NCBI GenBank assembly: GCA_016720425.1
Contig: JADKKQ010000003.1
Coordinates: 1-64,000, forward strand
DNA from: Betaproteobacteria bacterium
GTDB lineage: Bacteria; Pseudomonadota; Gammaproteobacteria; Burkholderiales; Casimicrobiaceae
Length of the DNA stretch: 64,000 nt
Direction of reading: 5' to 3'
Under the pieces are notes generated by a model that did no database searches, was not told the origin of the DNA, and worked only from the letters and a program-made list of their open reading frames with translations. Positions within the stretch are counted from its first letter, which is position 1; each line of letters begins with the position of its first letter. This document shows, in pieces, positions 9,771-18,175 of the stretch. The translations under genes were made by a program, and so were the position numbers.

Positions 9771-11307
9771 ATGGGTTTGATACTCTCCATCGACGTCAGC
9801 ACCACCAACCTCAAGGCCGCGCTGGTCGACGAGCAGGGGCGGATCGTCGTGCCGCGCACAGCATCACGCTGCGGATCGAAGGCGATGCCGCCGGACGCGC
9901 CGAACACGACCCGCCAAGCTGCGGCAGGCCCTGCTGGACGTCTGCCGGATCGCCGTCGGCGATCGCGGGCGCGACGTCGACAAGTTCTCCCTCACCTCCT
10001 ACCAGTTCGGACTGGTGCTGGTGGACGCCGAGGACCGCCCGCTCACCCGCGTCTCGACCTTCGTCGACACGACCGCCCAGGCGCACCGCGCGGTTCCTCG
10101 AAGCCATCGGCGACAGTGGACGCGATGTACGTCCGGACTGGCTGTCCGCCGATCTTCCAGTATCCGGTCCAATCGCCTGCACTGGCTGACGTCCCGGGAC
10201 CCGCAGTTGCCCCGCAGCGTCGCCCGGAGTGCTGGACTCCGAAGGCGTTCCTGATGCACGTGCTGACCGGCAGTACGTCACCGACTACAGCACCGCCAAT
10301 TCGCTGGGCTGCCTCGACATCTCCGGCCGCTGGGACGAGCCCATCATCGCGGCGGTGGGATTCGACGTCGCGCAGTTTCCGCGGGTGCTCAACAGCTTCG
10401 TCGACGAGCTGCCGCTGCGGCCGTCGCTGCGCCGAGCTGAACCTGAACCCGGGACGCCCGTGGCCTGCCGGCCTGTACGACGGCGCCGCGCTGGCAGCCA
10501 CTGACCGGCTTCGAGCCGCGGATCGCCAAATCGGCAACTTCGGCACCTCCGGCATGTTCCGGGTGCCGACCGCGAACCCGTCGAGGATCTCAAGGGAGGC
10601 CTGATCCAGAGCTGCCTGCTGCGGCCGGGGACGTTCTTCACCGGCTCAGGCATCAACAACTGCACCATCGCCACCAACCTGCTGTTGAACGTGCTGGGCC
10701 TCGAACTCGACTACCTTCGCGGCCGCGGGCTGTCGATCCCGGGCGCCAACAACGTGATGACCTTCCCGTACTTCACCGGCGAACGGGACAAGGTCATCAG
10801 CAACATCAGCACCGGCATGGTGTTCGGACTCGGCGTGGCGAGCACGCGGGACGACCTCGCACGCTCGTTCCTCGAGGGTGTGGCGTTCTCGTTCCTGCTG
10901 GTCAAGCAGCGGCTCGATCCGGCGAGAGATCGGGAACTCCGGCTGGGGGGGGGGCACGGCAAACCAGCGCTGGATGCAGATCATGGCCGACACCTCGACC
11001 TGCCGATCCGCCTGACGGACAATCCGGAGATAGGGGATCATCGGTGCGGCGAGCCTCGCGCGTCCAGCGAGGGCCGCGACCTGCTCCCTGAACTCGCGGC
11101 GGATCATGCGCGACGCGCAGGTGATCGAGCCGATCCCAGCGCACGTCGCCATCTATCGCGAGGTCGCCGGCCGGTACTTCGACGTCCGCCAGTCGCTGCG
11201 CCTGCCGCTGCTGGCCCGCCAGGGACCTCTCGCCGCTGCGCGGCGCGCAGGCAAAAAGCGGTAGCGAAGCGCTGCCGCTGGTGCGGGAAAACCAGCAGGA
11301 CAGCTGA
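9771..11307 (+). CDS. FGGY-family carbohydrate kinase, heavily frameshifted
   Basis: A COG1070-type sugar kinase that would phosphorylate a pentose, ketose or sugar acid with ATP. It starts at ATG 9771 with the first phosphate-binding loop ILSIDVSTTNLKAALVDEQG. Later pieces are KFSLTSYQFGLVLVD, YVTDYSTANSLGCLDI, NFGTSGMFRVPT, the second signature region PYFTGERDKVISN and ARSFLEGVAFSFLLVKQ (about 10860-10910). Frame changes occur near 9870, 9930, 10110, 10190, 10270, 10435, 10500, 10590 and 10940. The most plausible end is SEALPLVRENQQDS and TGA 11305-11307, giving about 510 residues. The next gene is an NAD-dependent 2-hydroxyacid dehydrogenase 29 bp downstream, so both may serve one sugar-acid pathway. 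The substrate cannot be assigned. Confidence 0.8.
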
Positions 11308-11336
11308 TCGCAATCAACCCACGCGGGATCCGACCG

Positions 11337-12280
11337 ATGAAAACGGAAAACTGCTGATCGCCATCGTCAATTCGAGCTCTTTCGGCATCTCCTTCCCCGG
11401 GCACCTGCGGGACTGGAGACCTTCTGCCGACCTGGTGCGGGTCGAGATCCCCCGAGGTGCCGGCGCCGCCAGTCTTCCACGCCCAGCTGCCGGGCGTCGA
11501 CAGGATCATCGCCAGCGTCACCCCGATGTACACCCGCGAGGTCCCTGCTCGGGCTGCCGGAACTGCAGCTGCTGGCCCAGCACGGCGTCAGCTGCGACAA
11601 CGTCGGACCTCGCGACCTGCAACGAGCTCGGCATCGTCGTCTCCCGCGTCGGCCCGCGGGTCGAGCGGGAATCAGTGGCGCAGATGACGCTGGGGCTCAT
11701 CAACGCCGCGGCGCGCCAGATCGTCGCCGGCTGCGCGATGGTGAAGGCGGGGCGGTTGGGCGAGCGGGCGAAGATTCCGCTCGGCGTCGACCTCCACGGC
11801 GCGACCGTCGGCCTGGTCGGCATCGGCGCGATCGGCAAGACGTGGTGGCGCGGATCCTGGCGCTGGGCTACCGCGCCAAGGTGATCGCCTACGATCCCTA
11901 CGTCGACGCCGGCGTGGTGACCGCCAACCACGCGGAGAAAGTCGGCTTCGACGGTGCTCGCGCAGCGCCTCATCTCTCTGCACTGCCCGCTGACGCACGA
12001 GACGTCGCGGATGTTCACGGCGCCCGAGCTCGCGGCGATGAACGACAGCGTCTTCCTGATCAACACCTGCCGGGGCGAGTCTTCCAACGAGGGCGACCTG
12101 ATCGCCGCGCTGGCGTCGGGAAGGTGGCGGGCACGCGACGAACGTGGTCGAGAGAACGAGCCGATCGGCGCCGTCCACGTGCTGCTGTCGACGCCGGACG
12201 TGATCGTCACGCCGCACCTCGGGGGTTACTCGGTCGTGTCGCTGCGCGGCATGGGCAGGAAACCATAGTCGACGACATGC
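11337..12280 (+). CDS. D-isomer-specific 2-hydroxyacid dehydrogenase, frameshifted and 3'-truncated
   Basis: Members reduce 2-keto acids or oxidise D-2-hydroxyacids with NAD(P). The start is ATG 11337 with an immediate frameshift (LLIAIVNSSSFGISFPGHL). Visible are the Rossmann motif GLVGIGAIGK (about 11810-11840), VIAYDPYVD, LISLHCPLTHETSRMF, the catalytic Arg in INTCRGE, the Glu in EREPIG and the His in TPHLGGYS. The sequence reads ETIVDDML and then switches at about 12280 into the reverse complement of the last codons of gnd. The terminal 10-20 residues are missing. The protein resembles phosphoglycerate dehydrogenase but lacks an ACT domain; the true substrate is unknown. Confidence 0.82.
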
Positions 12281-13665
12281 TGTGGAAGAACTGCCCGCGC
12301 GGCTGGTCCACGCGCTCATAGGTGTGCGCGCCGAAGTAATCGCGCTGCGCCTGGAGCAGGTTCGCGGGCAACACCGCGCTGCGGTACTGATCGTAGAACG
12401 CCAGCGCGGTGCTGAACGCCGGCACCGGGATGCCCTTCTTGGCGGCCGTGGCCACGACCTTGCGCCAGCCCTTCTGCGCCTTCCTTGATCTCGCCGCGGA
12501 AATAGTCGTCGAGCAGCAGGTTCGCGAGCTTGGGATTGTTGTCGTAGGCTTCCTTGATCTTGCCGAGGAAGCGCGAGCGGATGATGCAGCCGCCGCGCCA
12601 CATGAGCGCGATGCCGCCGTAGTTCAGGTTCCAGCCGTATTCCTTGGCTGCCTCGCGCATGAGCATGTAGCCCTGCGCGTAGCTGATGATCTTGGAGGCG
12701 TAGAGGGCGCTTGCGGTCGTCGATGAACGCCTGCTTCGCGGTCGCCGGCGATGTTCGGCGGGGGCGGGGCCCTTCAGCTTGCGCGCCGCCGCCACGCGCT
12801 CGTCCTTCAGGGCGGACACGCAGCGGGCGTAAACGGCTTCCGAGATAAGCGTGATCGGGATGCCCAGGTCGGCGGAGGAAATGACCGTCCACTTGCCGGT
12901 GCCCTTCTGGCCGGCGGTGTCGAGGATCTTGTCCACCAGCGGCGCGCCGTCGTCGTCCTTCGTGGCGAGGATGTCGCGGGTGATCTCGATCAGGTAGCTG
13001 TCGAGGTCGCCCTCGTTCCACTCCTTGAACACCTCGTGCATCTCGTCGGCGGTCATGCCGAGGCCGTCCTTCATGATCTGGTAGGCCTCGCAGATCAGCT
13101 GCATGTCGCCGTACTCGATGCCGTTGTGGACCATCTTCACGTAATGGCCGGCGCCGTCCTCGCCGACCCAGTCGCAGCAGGGCACGCCGTCGTCCACTTT
13201 CGCGGCGATGGCCTGGAAGATGGCCTTGACGTGCGGCCACGCGGCGGGCGAACCGCCGGGCATGATGCTGGGGCCGTGCCGCGCGCCTTCCTCGCCGCCG
13301 GAGACGCCGGACCCCACGAAGAGCAGGCCCTTGCCCTCGACGTATTTCGTCCGCCGGATGGTGTCGTCGAACAGCGAGTTGCCGCCGTCGATGATGATGT
13401 CGCCGGGCTCGAGCACGCGGGATGAGCTGCTCGATGAACTCGTCGACGGCCTTGCCCGCCTTGACCAGCATCATGACGCGGCGGGGGCGCTTGAGGTTGG
13501 CAACCATTTCCTCGATGGAACGTGCGCCGAGCACCTTCGTGCCCTTGGCCTCGTTCGCGAGGAACGCGTCCACCTTTTCGGTGGTGCGGTTGTAGGCCAC
13601 GACGGTGAAGCCGTGGTCGTTCATGTTGAGGATGAGGTTCTGGCCCATGACGGCCACCGCCGCCC
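12281..13665 (-). CDS. gnd: 6-phosphogluconate dehydrogenase (decarboxylating), frameshifted and lacking both ends
   Basis: Oxidative pentose phosphate enzyme converting 6-phosphogluconate to ribulose 5-phosphate and CO2. The readable protein begins at AVMGQNLILNMNDHG near 13665, so the first roughly 11 residues (start codon and the GLIG part of the dinucleotide fold) are missing. It then shows DIIIDGGNSLFDDT, GSGVSGGEEGARHGPSIMPGG, the catalytic KMVHNGIEYGDMQLI (about 13085-13145) and GTGKWTV. It stops abruptly at ERVDQPRGQFFH (about 12285); the family continues another 10-15 residues. Frame changes occur near 13420, 12755, 12710 and 12480. Its 3' end abuts the truncated dehydrogenase directly. 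Confidence 0.92.
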
Positions 13666-13681
13666 CCGGCGCAGGAAGACG

Positions 13682-14113
13682 ATGTTCGATCAGACCGTGA
13701 AGCAGGTGATGCGCCGGCAGAAAGTCGTCAAGGCGACGCCGCAGACGCTCGTGGGACAGGCCGCGAAGCTCATGGCCGGCAAGAACGTGGGCGCCGTCAT
13801 GGTCGTCGACGAAGGGCGCCTGATCGGCATTTTCACCGAGCGGGACATCGCCTATCGGGTCGTCGCGCGCGGGCTCGACCCGCGGGCGACGCCGCTGGCC
13901 GAGGTCATGACGCCCGAACCCGAAACGGTGGCGCCCGGCCAGCCGTTCGGCTACGCGCTGCTGCGGATGCACGAGCGTGGCTTCCGCCACCTGCCGGTCG
14001 TCGAGGGCGGCAAGCTGCTCGGCATCGTTTCCGCCCGCAGCGCGATGGACCCGACGCTGGAGGAGTTCGTGTCCGAAGCGCAGCGGCGCGAACACTACGG
14101 CAGGCAGCGCTGA
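13682..14113 (+). CDS. CBS-domain protein
   Basis: Intact 143-residue protein made of a pair of CBS domains (Bateman module), which usually bind adenine nucleotides and act as energy or redox sensors. The first CBS covers about residues 5-60 (VKQVMRRQKVVKATPQTLVGQ... GRLIGIFTERDIAYRVV), the second 70-130 (LAEVMTPEPETVAPGQ... RHLPVVEGGKLLGIVS). The start ATG 13682 follows an AGGAAG ribosome site. It is the first clean gene after the error-rich segment and is divergent from gnd, whose 5' end is missing at the junction about 16 bp upstream. No partner domain is present, so the regulated target is unknown. Confidence 0.85.
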   Translation: MFDQTVKQVMRRQKVVKATPQTLVGQAAKLMAGKNVGAVMVVDEGRLIGIFTERDIAYRVVARGLDPRATPLAEVMTPEPETVAPGQPFGYALLRMHERGFRHLPVVEGGKLLGIVSARSAMDPTLEEFVSEAQRREHYGRQR

Positions 14114-14140
14114 CACTGCGTGATCGGGTCGGCGCGCGCA

Positions 14141-14209
14141 GCCGAACTTTGTAGGAGCGCCTTCAGGCGCGAATGCAGTTGCGTTGCGACGATTCGCGGT
14201 TGCAGCCGC
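14141..14209 (+). repeat. REP-like intergenic repeat, copy A
   Basis: A 69-bp element starting GCCGAACTTTGTAGGAGCG, with a small GCGCC-TTCA-GGCGC hairpin at 14157-14170. It matches a second copy in inverted orientation at 54635-54704: 17 identical bases (CAGGCGCGAATGCAGTT) plus 19 of the last 20 (CGATTCGCGG(T/C)TGCAGCCGC). It lies between the convergent ends of the CBS gene and the HdrB-like gene, a usual place for repetitive extragenic palindromes. An inverted partner of its CGCGGTTGC (14195-14203) occurs at 14258-14266 inside the last codons of the HdrB-like gene. Confidence 0.7.
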
Positions 14210-14248
14210 ACCGGCAAGGATCCGCGCCGGATACTCGATGGCGCCGAA

Positions 14249-15118
14249 TCAAGGGTCGCAACCGCGGGTGACGCTCGCCGTGCCGGAGCGCGGAACCGCC
14301 CAACCCGAAGGCTCCAGCCCGAGGGCCTGCGCCGGCAGGCCGAGCGCGAGGCCGAGGAGCTGCGTGTAGAGCAGGGTGCGAATCGTCGGGTCGGACGCGT
14401 CCGCCTGAGCCGAATCGAAGCGCAGCTGGCAGTGCGGGCAGGCCGTGCACAGCACGTCGGCGCCGGACTCCTGCGCGTCGACGATCTTGGCCCGCGTCAT
14501 TCGGTCGGACAGCGGGGCGTTCGCCTCGTGCAGCGGATCGCCGCAGCAATCGAGGCGGCGCGGCCAGTCGACCGCGGTCGCGCCGGTCACGCGGATCAGC
14601 GTCTCGAACAGCGTCGGCGCCATCGGGTTGTCGAATTCGGTGACGTTGCTGGGGCGCAGCGCGTGGCAGCCGTACTGCGCGGCGACGTGCAGATCGGTCC
14701 GCGGTGCGCGAATGGCCGCCGCCAGCGTGTCGACGCCGACCTTTCGCGCCAGCACCGACAGCAGGTGCAGGACCTCGGTCTTCCCGGACCAGGCCAGGCC
14801 CTCGGCGGCCAGCGCCTGCGTCACGCGGGACCGAAGGCCCGCATCCTCGCCCAGCAGGCGGATCGCCTGCCGCAGCGTGCCGAAGCAGCACTTGCAGGGC
14901 GTCAGCAGGTCGAGGCCCGCGCGCTCGGCGAGCGCCAGGTTGCGGGCAGCGGCCACGGCGAAGCCGTCGCGGCTGACGTCGCGGGCCGGATAGCCGCAGC
15001 AGGCGAATTCCAGGTCGACCAGCGTGACGCCGAGGTGCGCGAGCACCGCGCGCGTCGACGCTTCGTAGGCCGGCAGCCGGGACGGAATCGCGCAGCCCAG
15101 AAAGAGCGCGTACTTCAC
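14249..15118 (-). CDS. HdrB-like CCG-domain protein (heterodisulfide reductase subunit B family)
   Basis: 289 residues with two cysteine-rich CCG domains: C9, C40-C41 and the C75/C77/C78 group; then C151, C191-C192, C224 and C227. In HdrB such domains hold non-cubane Fe-S clusters at the disulfide or quinone-side reaction site; GlpC carries two related CCG domains. The start is GTG 15118, overlapping the TGA of the upstream gene by 4 bp (GTGA). As last gene of the glpA-glpB-HdrC operon it probably supplies the CCG half of a split GlpC and hands electrons from glycerol 3-phosphate oxidation to the quinone pool. Cytoplasmic; no signal peptide or membrane segment. Confidence 0.8.
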   Translation of the reverse strand: MKYALFLGCAIPSRLPAYEASTRAVLAHLGVTLVDLEFACCGYPARDVSRDGFAVAAARNLALAERAGLDLLTPCKCCFGTLRQAIRLLGEDAGLRSRVTQALAAEGLAWSGKTEVLHLLSVLARKVGVDTLAAAIRAPRTDLHVAAQYGCHALRPSNVTEFDNPMAPTLFETLIRVTGATAVDWPRRLDCCGDPLHEANAPLSDRMTRAKIVDAQESGADVLCTACPHCQLRFDSAQADASDPTIRTLLYTQLLGLALGLPAQALGLEPSGWAVPRSGTASVTRGCDP

Positions 15119-16854
15119 GACGGTTCCCCCACGCTGCGGACCGCGCCCAGCCGCTGCACCGCCAGCGCGCGCAGCTCGCACATGATGTCGGTGACGCGCA
15201 CGCCTTCCGGGCAATTCTCCTGGCACTGGTAACAGGTGGCGCAATCCCAGACCATGCGCGAACCGAGCGTGAGGTCGCGCAGGCCCAGGCGCAGCAGGTT
15301 CATCACCTTCTGCGGCGTGAGGTCGATGCCGTGGTCGCAGCCCATGCTGTGCGCGACCACCGGGCACACGTTGGTGCAGGTCTGGCACTGCACACAGCGG
15401 GCGAAGCTGCGCCGGTCGGACGAGAGCGGCGCGAATGCAGCTTCCTGGCCGGCGACGGCGGGTCGCCCTCGACCGGGGTCCAGGGCTTCGGCCCACGCCA
15501 CGGCGGGGCGCGCCTGCACCCATTGGGCGGGCGGCGCCAGACCGGCGGCGGCCAGTTCGCCGCGTCCGGCCTCCCACAAGTCCGCGAGGTCCAGGCCCAC
15601 CGGACAACGGCGGGTGCAGCGCCCGCAGTCGGTGCAGTGATACGCCCCGTCGGCGGCCCGCAGCGCCGCGTCCGGAAGAGCATCGCCATCGCGGCGCGAA
15701 GGCAGCAGCCGGCCGGCGACCAGCGCGCCGGTGGCGACGAGCTTGTGCGAGGGCAGCAGGCCGGGATTGTCGAGGTAGCGTGCCAACGGGGCCACCGAGC
15801 AGTCCCGGTCGCACAGCCCGCAGTGCACGCAGGCGTCGAGGGCCAGCGCCCGCCGCGACGACCGCGCCGCGACCGCGACCTTCGGGGCCGACGTCGCGCG
15901 GTGTCGCGCCGTCGCGTCGACCAGCAGGCCAAGCGGCGATGCCACGGCGTGGAAGAAGCGGGTGAAAGGCAGGCTCGCCAGGCCGAGCAGGCAGGCGAAC
16001 ACGTGCAGATCGAGCAGCCAGGCATCGGCCCGGCCGGCGTCGAGCAGACCGGTCACCGGTGCCATCACCCTCGCCAGCGGATAGGAGACGAAGGCCGACG
16101 CCGGCTTCGCGTGGCAGGACGCGCAGGCATCGCGATGCAGATGGCGGCCTTGCTCGACCAGCACCGGGTCGATCGGCGCCTTCAGCTCCGGAAACGCGAC
16201 GCCGAATTCGCTCGCCCAGAGCGCGCGCAGCGGCGCGAGTTGCGCGGGGTCGGTCGCGCCGGCGAACTGATCCACCATGCGGTCGAACGCGCGCGGAGAC
16301 GCGATCTTGTGTGCTTCGAGCAGGAATCCGCTGACGAGGACCAAGCCAAGAATCGCCACGAACGTCGCGGCGAGGGGCTGGCGCGCCTCGCCCGGCACGG
16401 CCTGCGCGCGCCGGCGAGCGAGGAGGAGCAGCGCCACGCCGACCACGACCATTGCGCCGAAGAGGTTGCGCAGGAACAGGAAGGGATTCAGCGTGGGCTG
16501 GTAGGCGGGGAACAGCTCGGCGGTCACCAGCGGGGCCAGCGCGTGCATCAGCAGCAGCAGCGTGAAGCCGACCAGAATGAGCAGGTGGGCGAACCAGCGC
16601 AGCTTCGCGATCGCGAACAGCCGGCGCAGCAGCAGCGCGTCGAGAACGAAAGCGCCGAGGATGCGCAGCACCCGCGGACCGAGCAGCGCCGAGGCGGCCC
16701 CGCGAACGGCCGCTGCCATCCGCCGGGACGGCGCGACGGCGCGTGCATCGGGGCCGATGCGGATGCGGAACCAGCCCGCGGCACGCCACAGGAGGCCCGC
16801 GGCGCACACCGCCAGCGAGACGTACAGGGCCAGCTGGAAGAGCGGCGACGACAT
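15115..16854 (-). CDS. Membrane-anchored HdrC/NarI-type Fe-S protein with c-type heme motif
   Basis: 579 residues. Hydrophobic helices lie at about 5-25, 88-110, 128-146, 162-180 and 282-298, resembling the NarI/DsrM cytochrome-b-like family. A CASCH motif at 244-248 is a canonical c-type heme site in the loop before the last helix. The C-terminal half has four ferredoxin-like CxxCxxCxxxC groups starting near C342, C407, C487 and C538, enough for four [4Fe-4S] clusters; HdrC and GlpC normally carry two. The start ATG 16854 is 7 bp after the glpB stop. Context implies an electron conduit from GlpAB to the membrane quinone pool or to a heme partner. Family assignment is secure; the exact electron path is inference. 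Confidence 0.82.
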   Translation of the reverse strand: MSSPLFQLALYVSLAVCAAGLLWRAAGWFRIRIGPDARAVAPSRRMAAAVRGAASALLGPRVLRILGAFVLDALLLRRLFAIAKLRWFAHLLILVGFTLLLLMHALAPLVTAELFPAYQPTLNPFLFLRNLFGAMVVVGVALLLLARRRAQAVPGEARQPLAATFVAILGLVLVSGFLLEAHKIASPRAFDRMVDQFAGATDPAQLAPLRALWASEFGVAFPELKAPIDPVLVEQGRHLHRDACASCHAKPASAFVSYPLARVMAPVTGLLDAGRADAWLLDLHVFACLLGLASLPFTRFFHAVASPLGLLVDATARHRATSAPKVAVAARSSRRALALDACVHCGLCDRDCSVAPLARYLDNPGLLPSHKLVATGALVAGRLLPSRRDGDALPDAALRAADGAYHCTDCGRCTRRCPVGLDLADLWEAGRGELAAAGLAPPAQWVQARPAVAWAEALDPGRGRPAVAGQEAAFAPLSSDRRSFARCVQCQTCTNVCPVVAHSMGCDHGIDLTPQKVMNLLRLGLRDLTLGSRMVWDCATCYQCQENCPEGVRVTDIMCELRALAVQRLGAVRSVGEPS

Positions 16855-16861
16855 GTCGGTC

Positions 16862-18175
16862 CTACGCCGCCACGGTCCGGCGCAAGAGCCGCGCCACCTG
16901 CTCTGTCGCCGCCCACGCGGTCGCGATCGCCAGCCCCGAGCCGCACTTCGCGCGCATCCAGTCCTGGTGCGCGAGGATGGAACCGGCGGCGAACAGCTGC
17001 GGCGACGCCGGTCGGCCGTCTGCACCCAACGGCCGCCACGCGTCGTCGACCTCGATCCCGGCACGGTTGATCGCGTGGCCCGCAGGGTCCAGGAAATCGC
17101 TCCGGTGCCACGTCTCGCGCGAGCTCGGCTGGACCACGGGGAGGCCGAAGACGCTCTCGCGGACGCCGTCCCGATCGGCGATGAGCCCGCGCCCGCCGAA
17201 TCGCCCCGTGGCCAGCACGACCGCGCGCGCGACCACGCGCTCGCCGGCGGCGCCCCCCGCGAGCGCTTCAAGGCCCAGCGTGATCGTGTCGCCATCCGCT
17301 TGGACCGCCTGCGCAGCGATGCGGGCCTGATGGCGCCGCCGGACCCCGCGGATCGCGACGGCCCGCTCCAGCGCCGCCAAGAGCCGCAGCCCGGGCACCG
17401 AGGTCGGCATCGTCGGGATCTCGAACACCGGGATGCCGAGCGCTGCCTCGAAGGCCGCGTGCACTTCCGTCGCGCGACCGAGGCCGAGCACCGCCGGGAA
17501 GCCGACCGCCTGCGCGTCGCCCAGCAGCGGCTGCACCCGGGCGATCGTCCGCGCGCGTGTTTCCCCCGTCTCGAGGGCACGGGCGAGGTGGGCGGCGTAC
17601 AGCTCGGGCGCGGCTTCGGCACCGGGGAATTCGATCCGCCGGTGGGCGAGACCCGGCCAGCCATCGCCCAGCGTCGCCACGATCTGGCGGGCACTGAACT
17701 CGCGCAACCCGCGGAAGTCCACCAGCAGGCACGGCGGCCGCGCGTCCAGTGCGGCGACCCCGGCGATCATCGACAGCGGCACGCCGAACGTGGTCTTGAT
17801 CGTCCCGATCGACGTCGGCACGCGGCGATTGCGCCCGTCGAGCGGCGCGTAGGGCAGCCCCGCCGAGCCCAGGGCCGCGACGAAGGTCGCGAACGCCGCG
17901 TGGATCGACGTCGCGTCGACCCGTGCCAGCGGGTGCTGGGGCTCGTCCCGCGCAAGGGCCGCCAGGGCGTCGTACGGCGATGGCCACAGACGGCCGGCAG
18001 CCACCGGGTGCACGGCCAGCAGGTCGAGCAGACCGCTCGCGAACAGGATGCCGCCGCCGTTGCCGATCTGGACGCACGAAAGGCCCTGCTCGGCGGCGAA
18101 CAGGGCCGCCGCCATGCCCGCCATCCCGGTGCCGATCACGGCGACGTCGCAGCGCTCCTCCCGCGGACCGGTCAT
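16862..18175 (-). CDS. glpB: Anaerobic glycerol-3-phosphate dehydrogenase subunit B
   Basis: 437 residues, FMN/FAD-binding subunit of the GlpABC complex, which oxidises sn-glycerol 3-phosphate to dihydroxyacetone phosphate during anaerobic growth. The N-terminal dinucleotide motif VAVIGTGMAGMAAALFA is at residues 10-26. GlpB signatures include GGGILFASGLLDLLAV, KTTFGVPLSM and VLATGRFGGRGL; the C-terminal AAGSILAHQDWMRAKCGSG matches the family. The start ATG 18175 overlaps the glpA stop (ATGA). glpA and glpB fall into one open frame here only because of a single-base insertion in glpA; they are two genes. Confidence 0.92.
   Translation of the reverse strand: MTGPREERCDVAVIGTGMAGMAAALFAAEQGLSCVQIGNGGGILFASGLLDLLAVHPVAAGRLWPSPYDALAALARDEPQHPLARVDATSIHAAFATFVAALGSAGLPYAPLDGRNRRVPTSIGTIKTTFGVPLSMIAGVAALDARPPCLLVDFRGLREFSARQIVATLGDGWPGLAHRRIEFPGAEAAPELYAAHLARALETGETRARTIARVQPLLGDAQAVGFPAVLGLGRATEVHAAFEAALGIPVFEIPTMPTSVPGLRLLAALERAVAIRGVRRRHQARIAAQAVQADGDTITLGLEALAGGAAGERVVARAVVLATGRFGGRGLIADRDGVRESVFGLPVVQPSSRETWHRSDFLDPAGHAINRAGIEVDDAWRPLGADGRPASPQLFAAGSILAHQDWMRAKCGSGLAIATAWAATEQVARLLRRTVAA

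Noticed and set aside
1..13680. Reading the first 13.7 kb as genome decay in a host-restricted lineage
   Set aside because: rpsA, ihfB, radA and others are all broken by 1-2 base indels with otherwise perfect residues, and the pattern stops at a sharp boundary; sequencing error explains it better.
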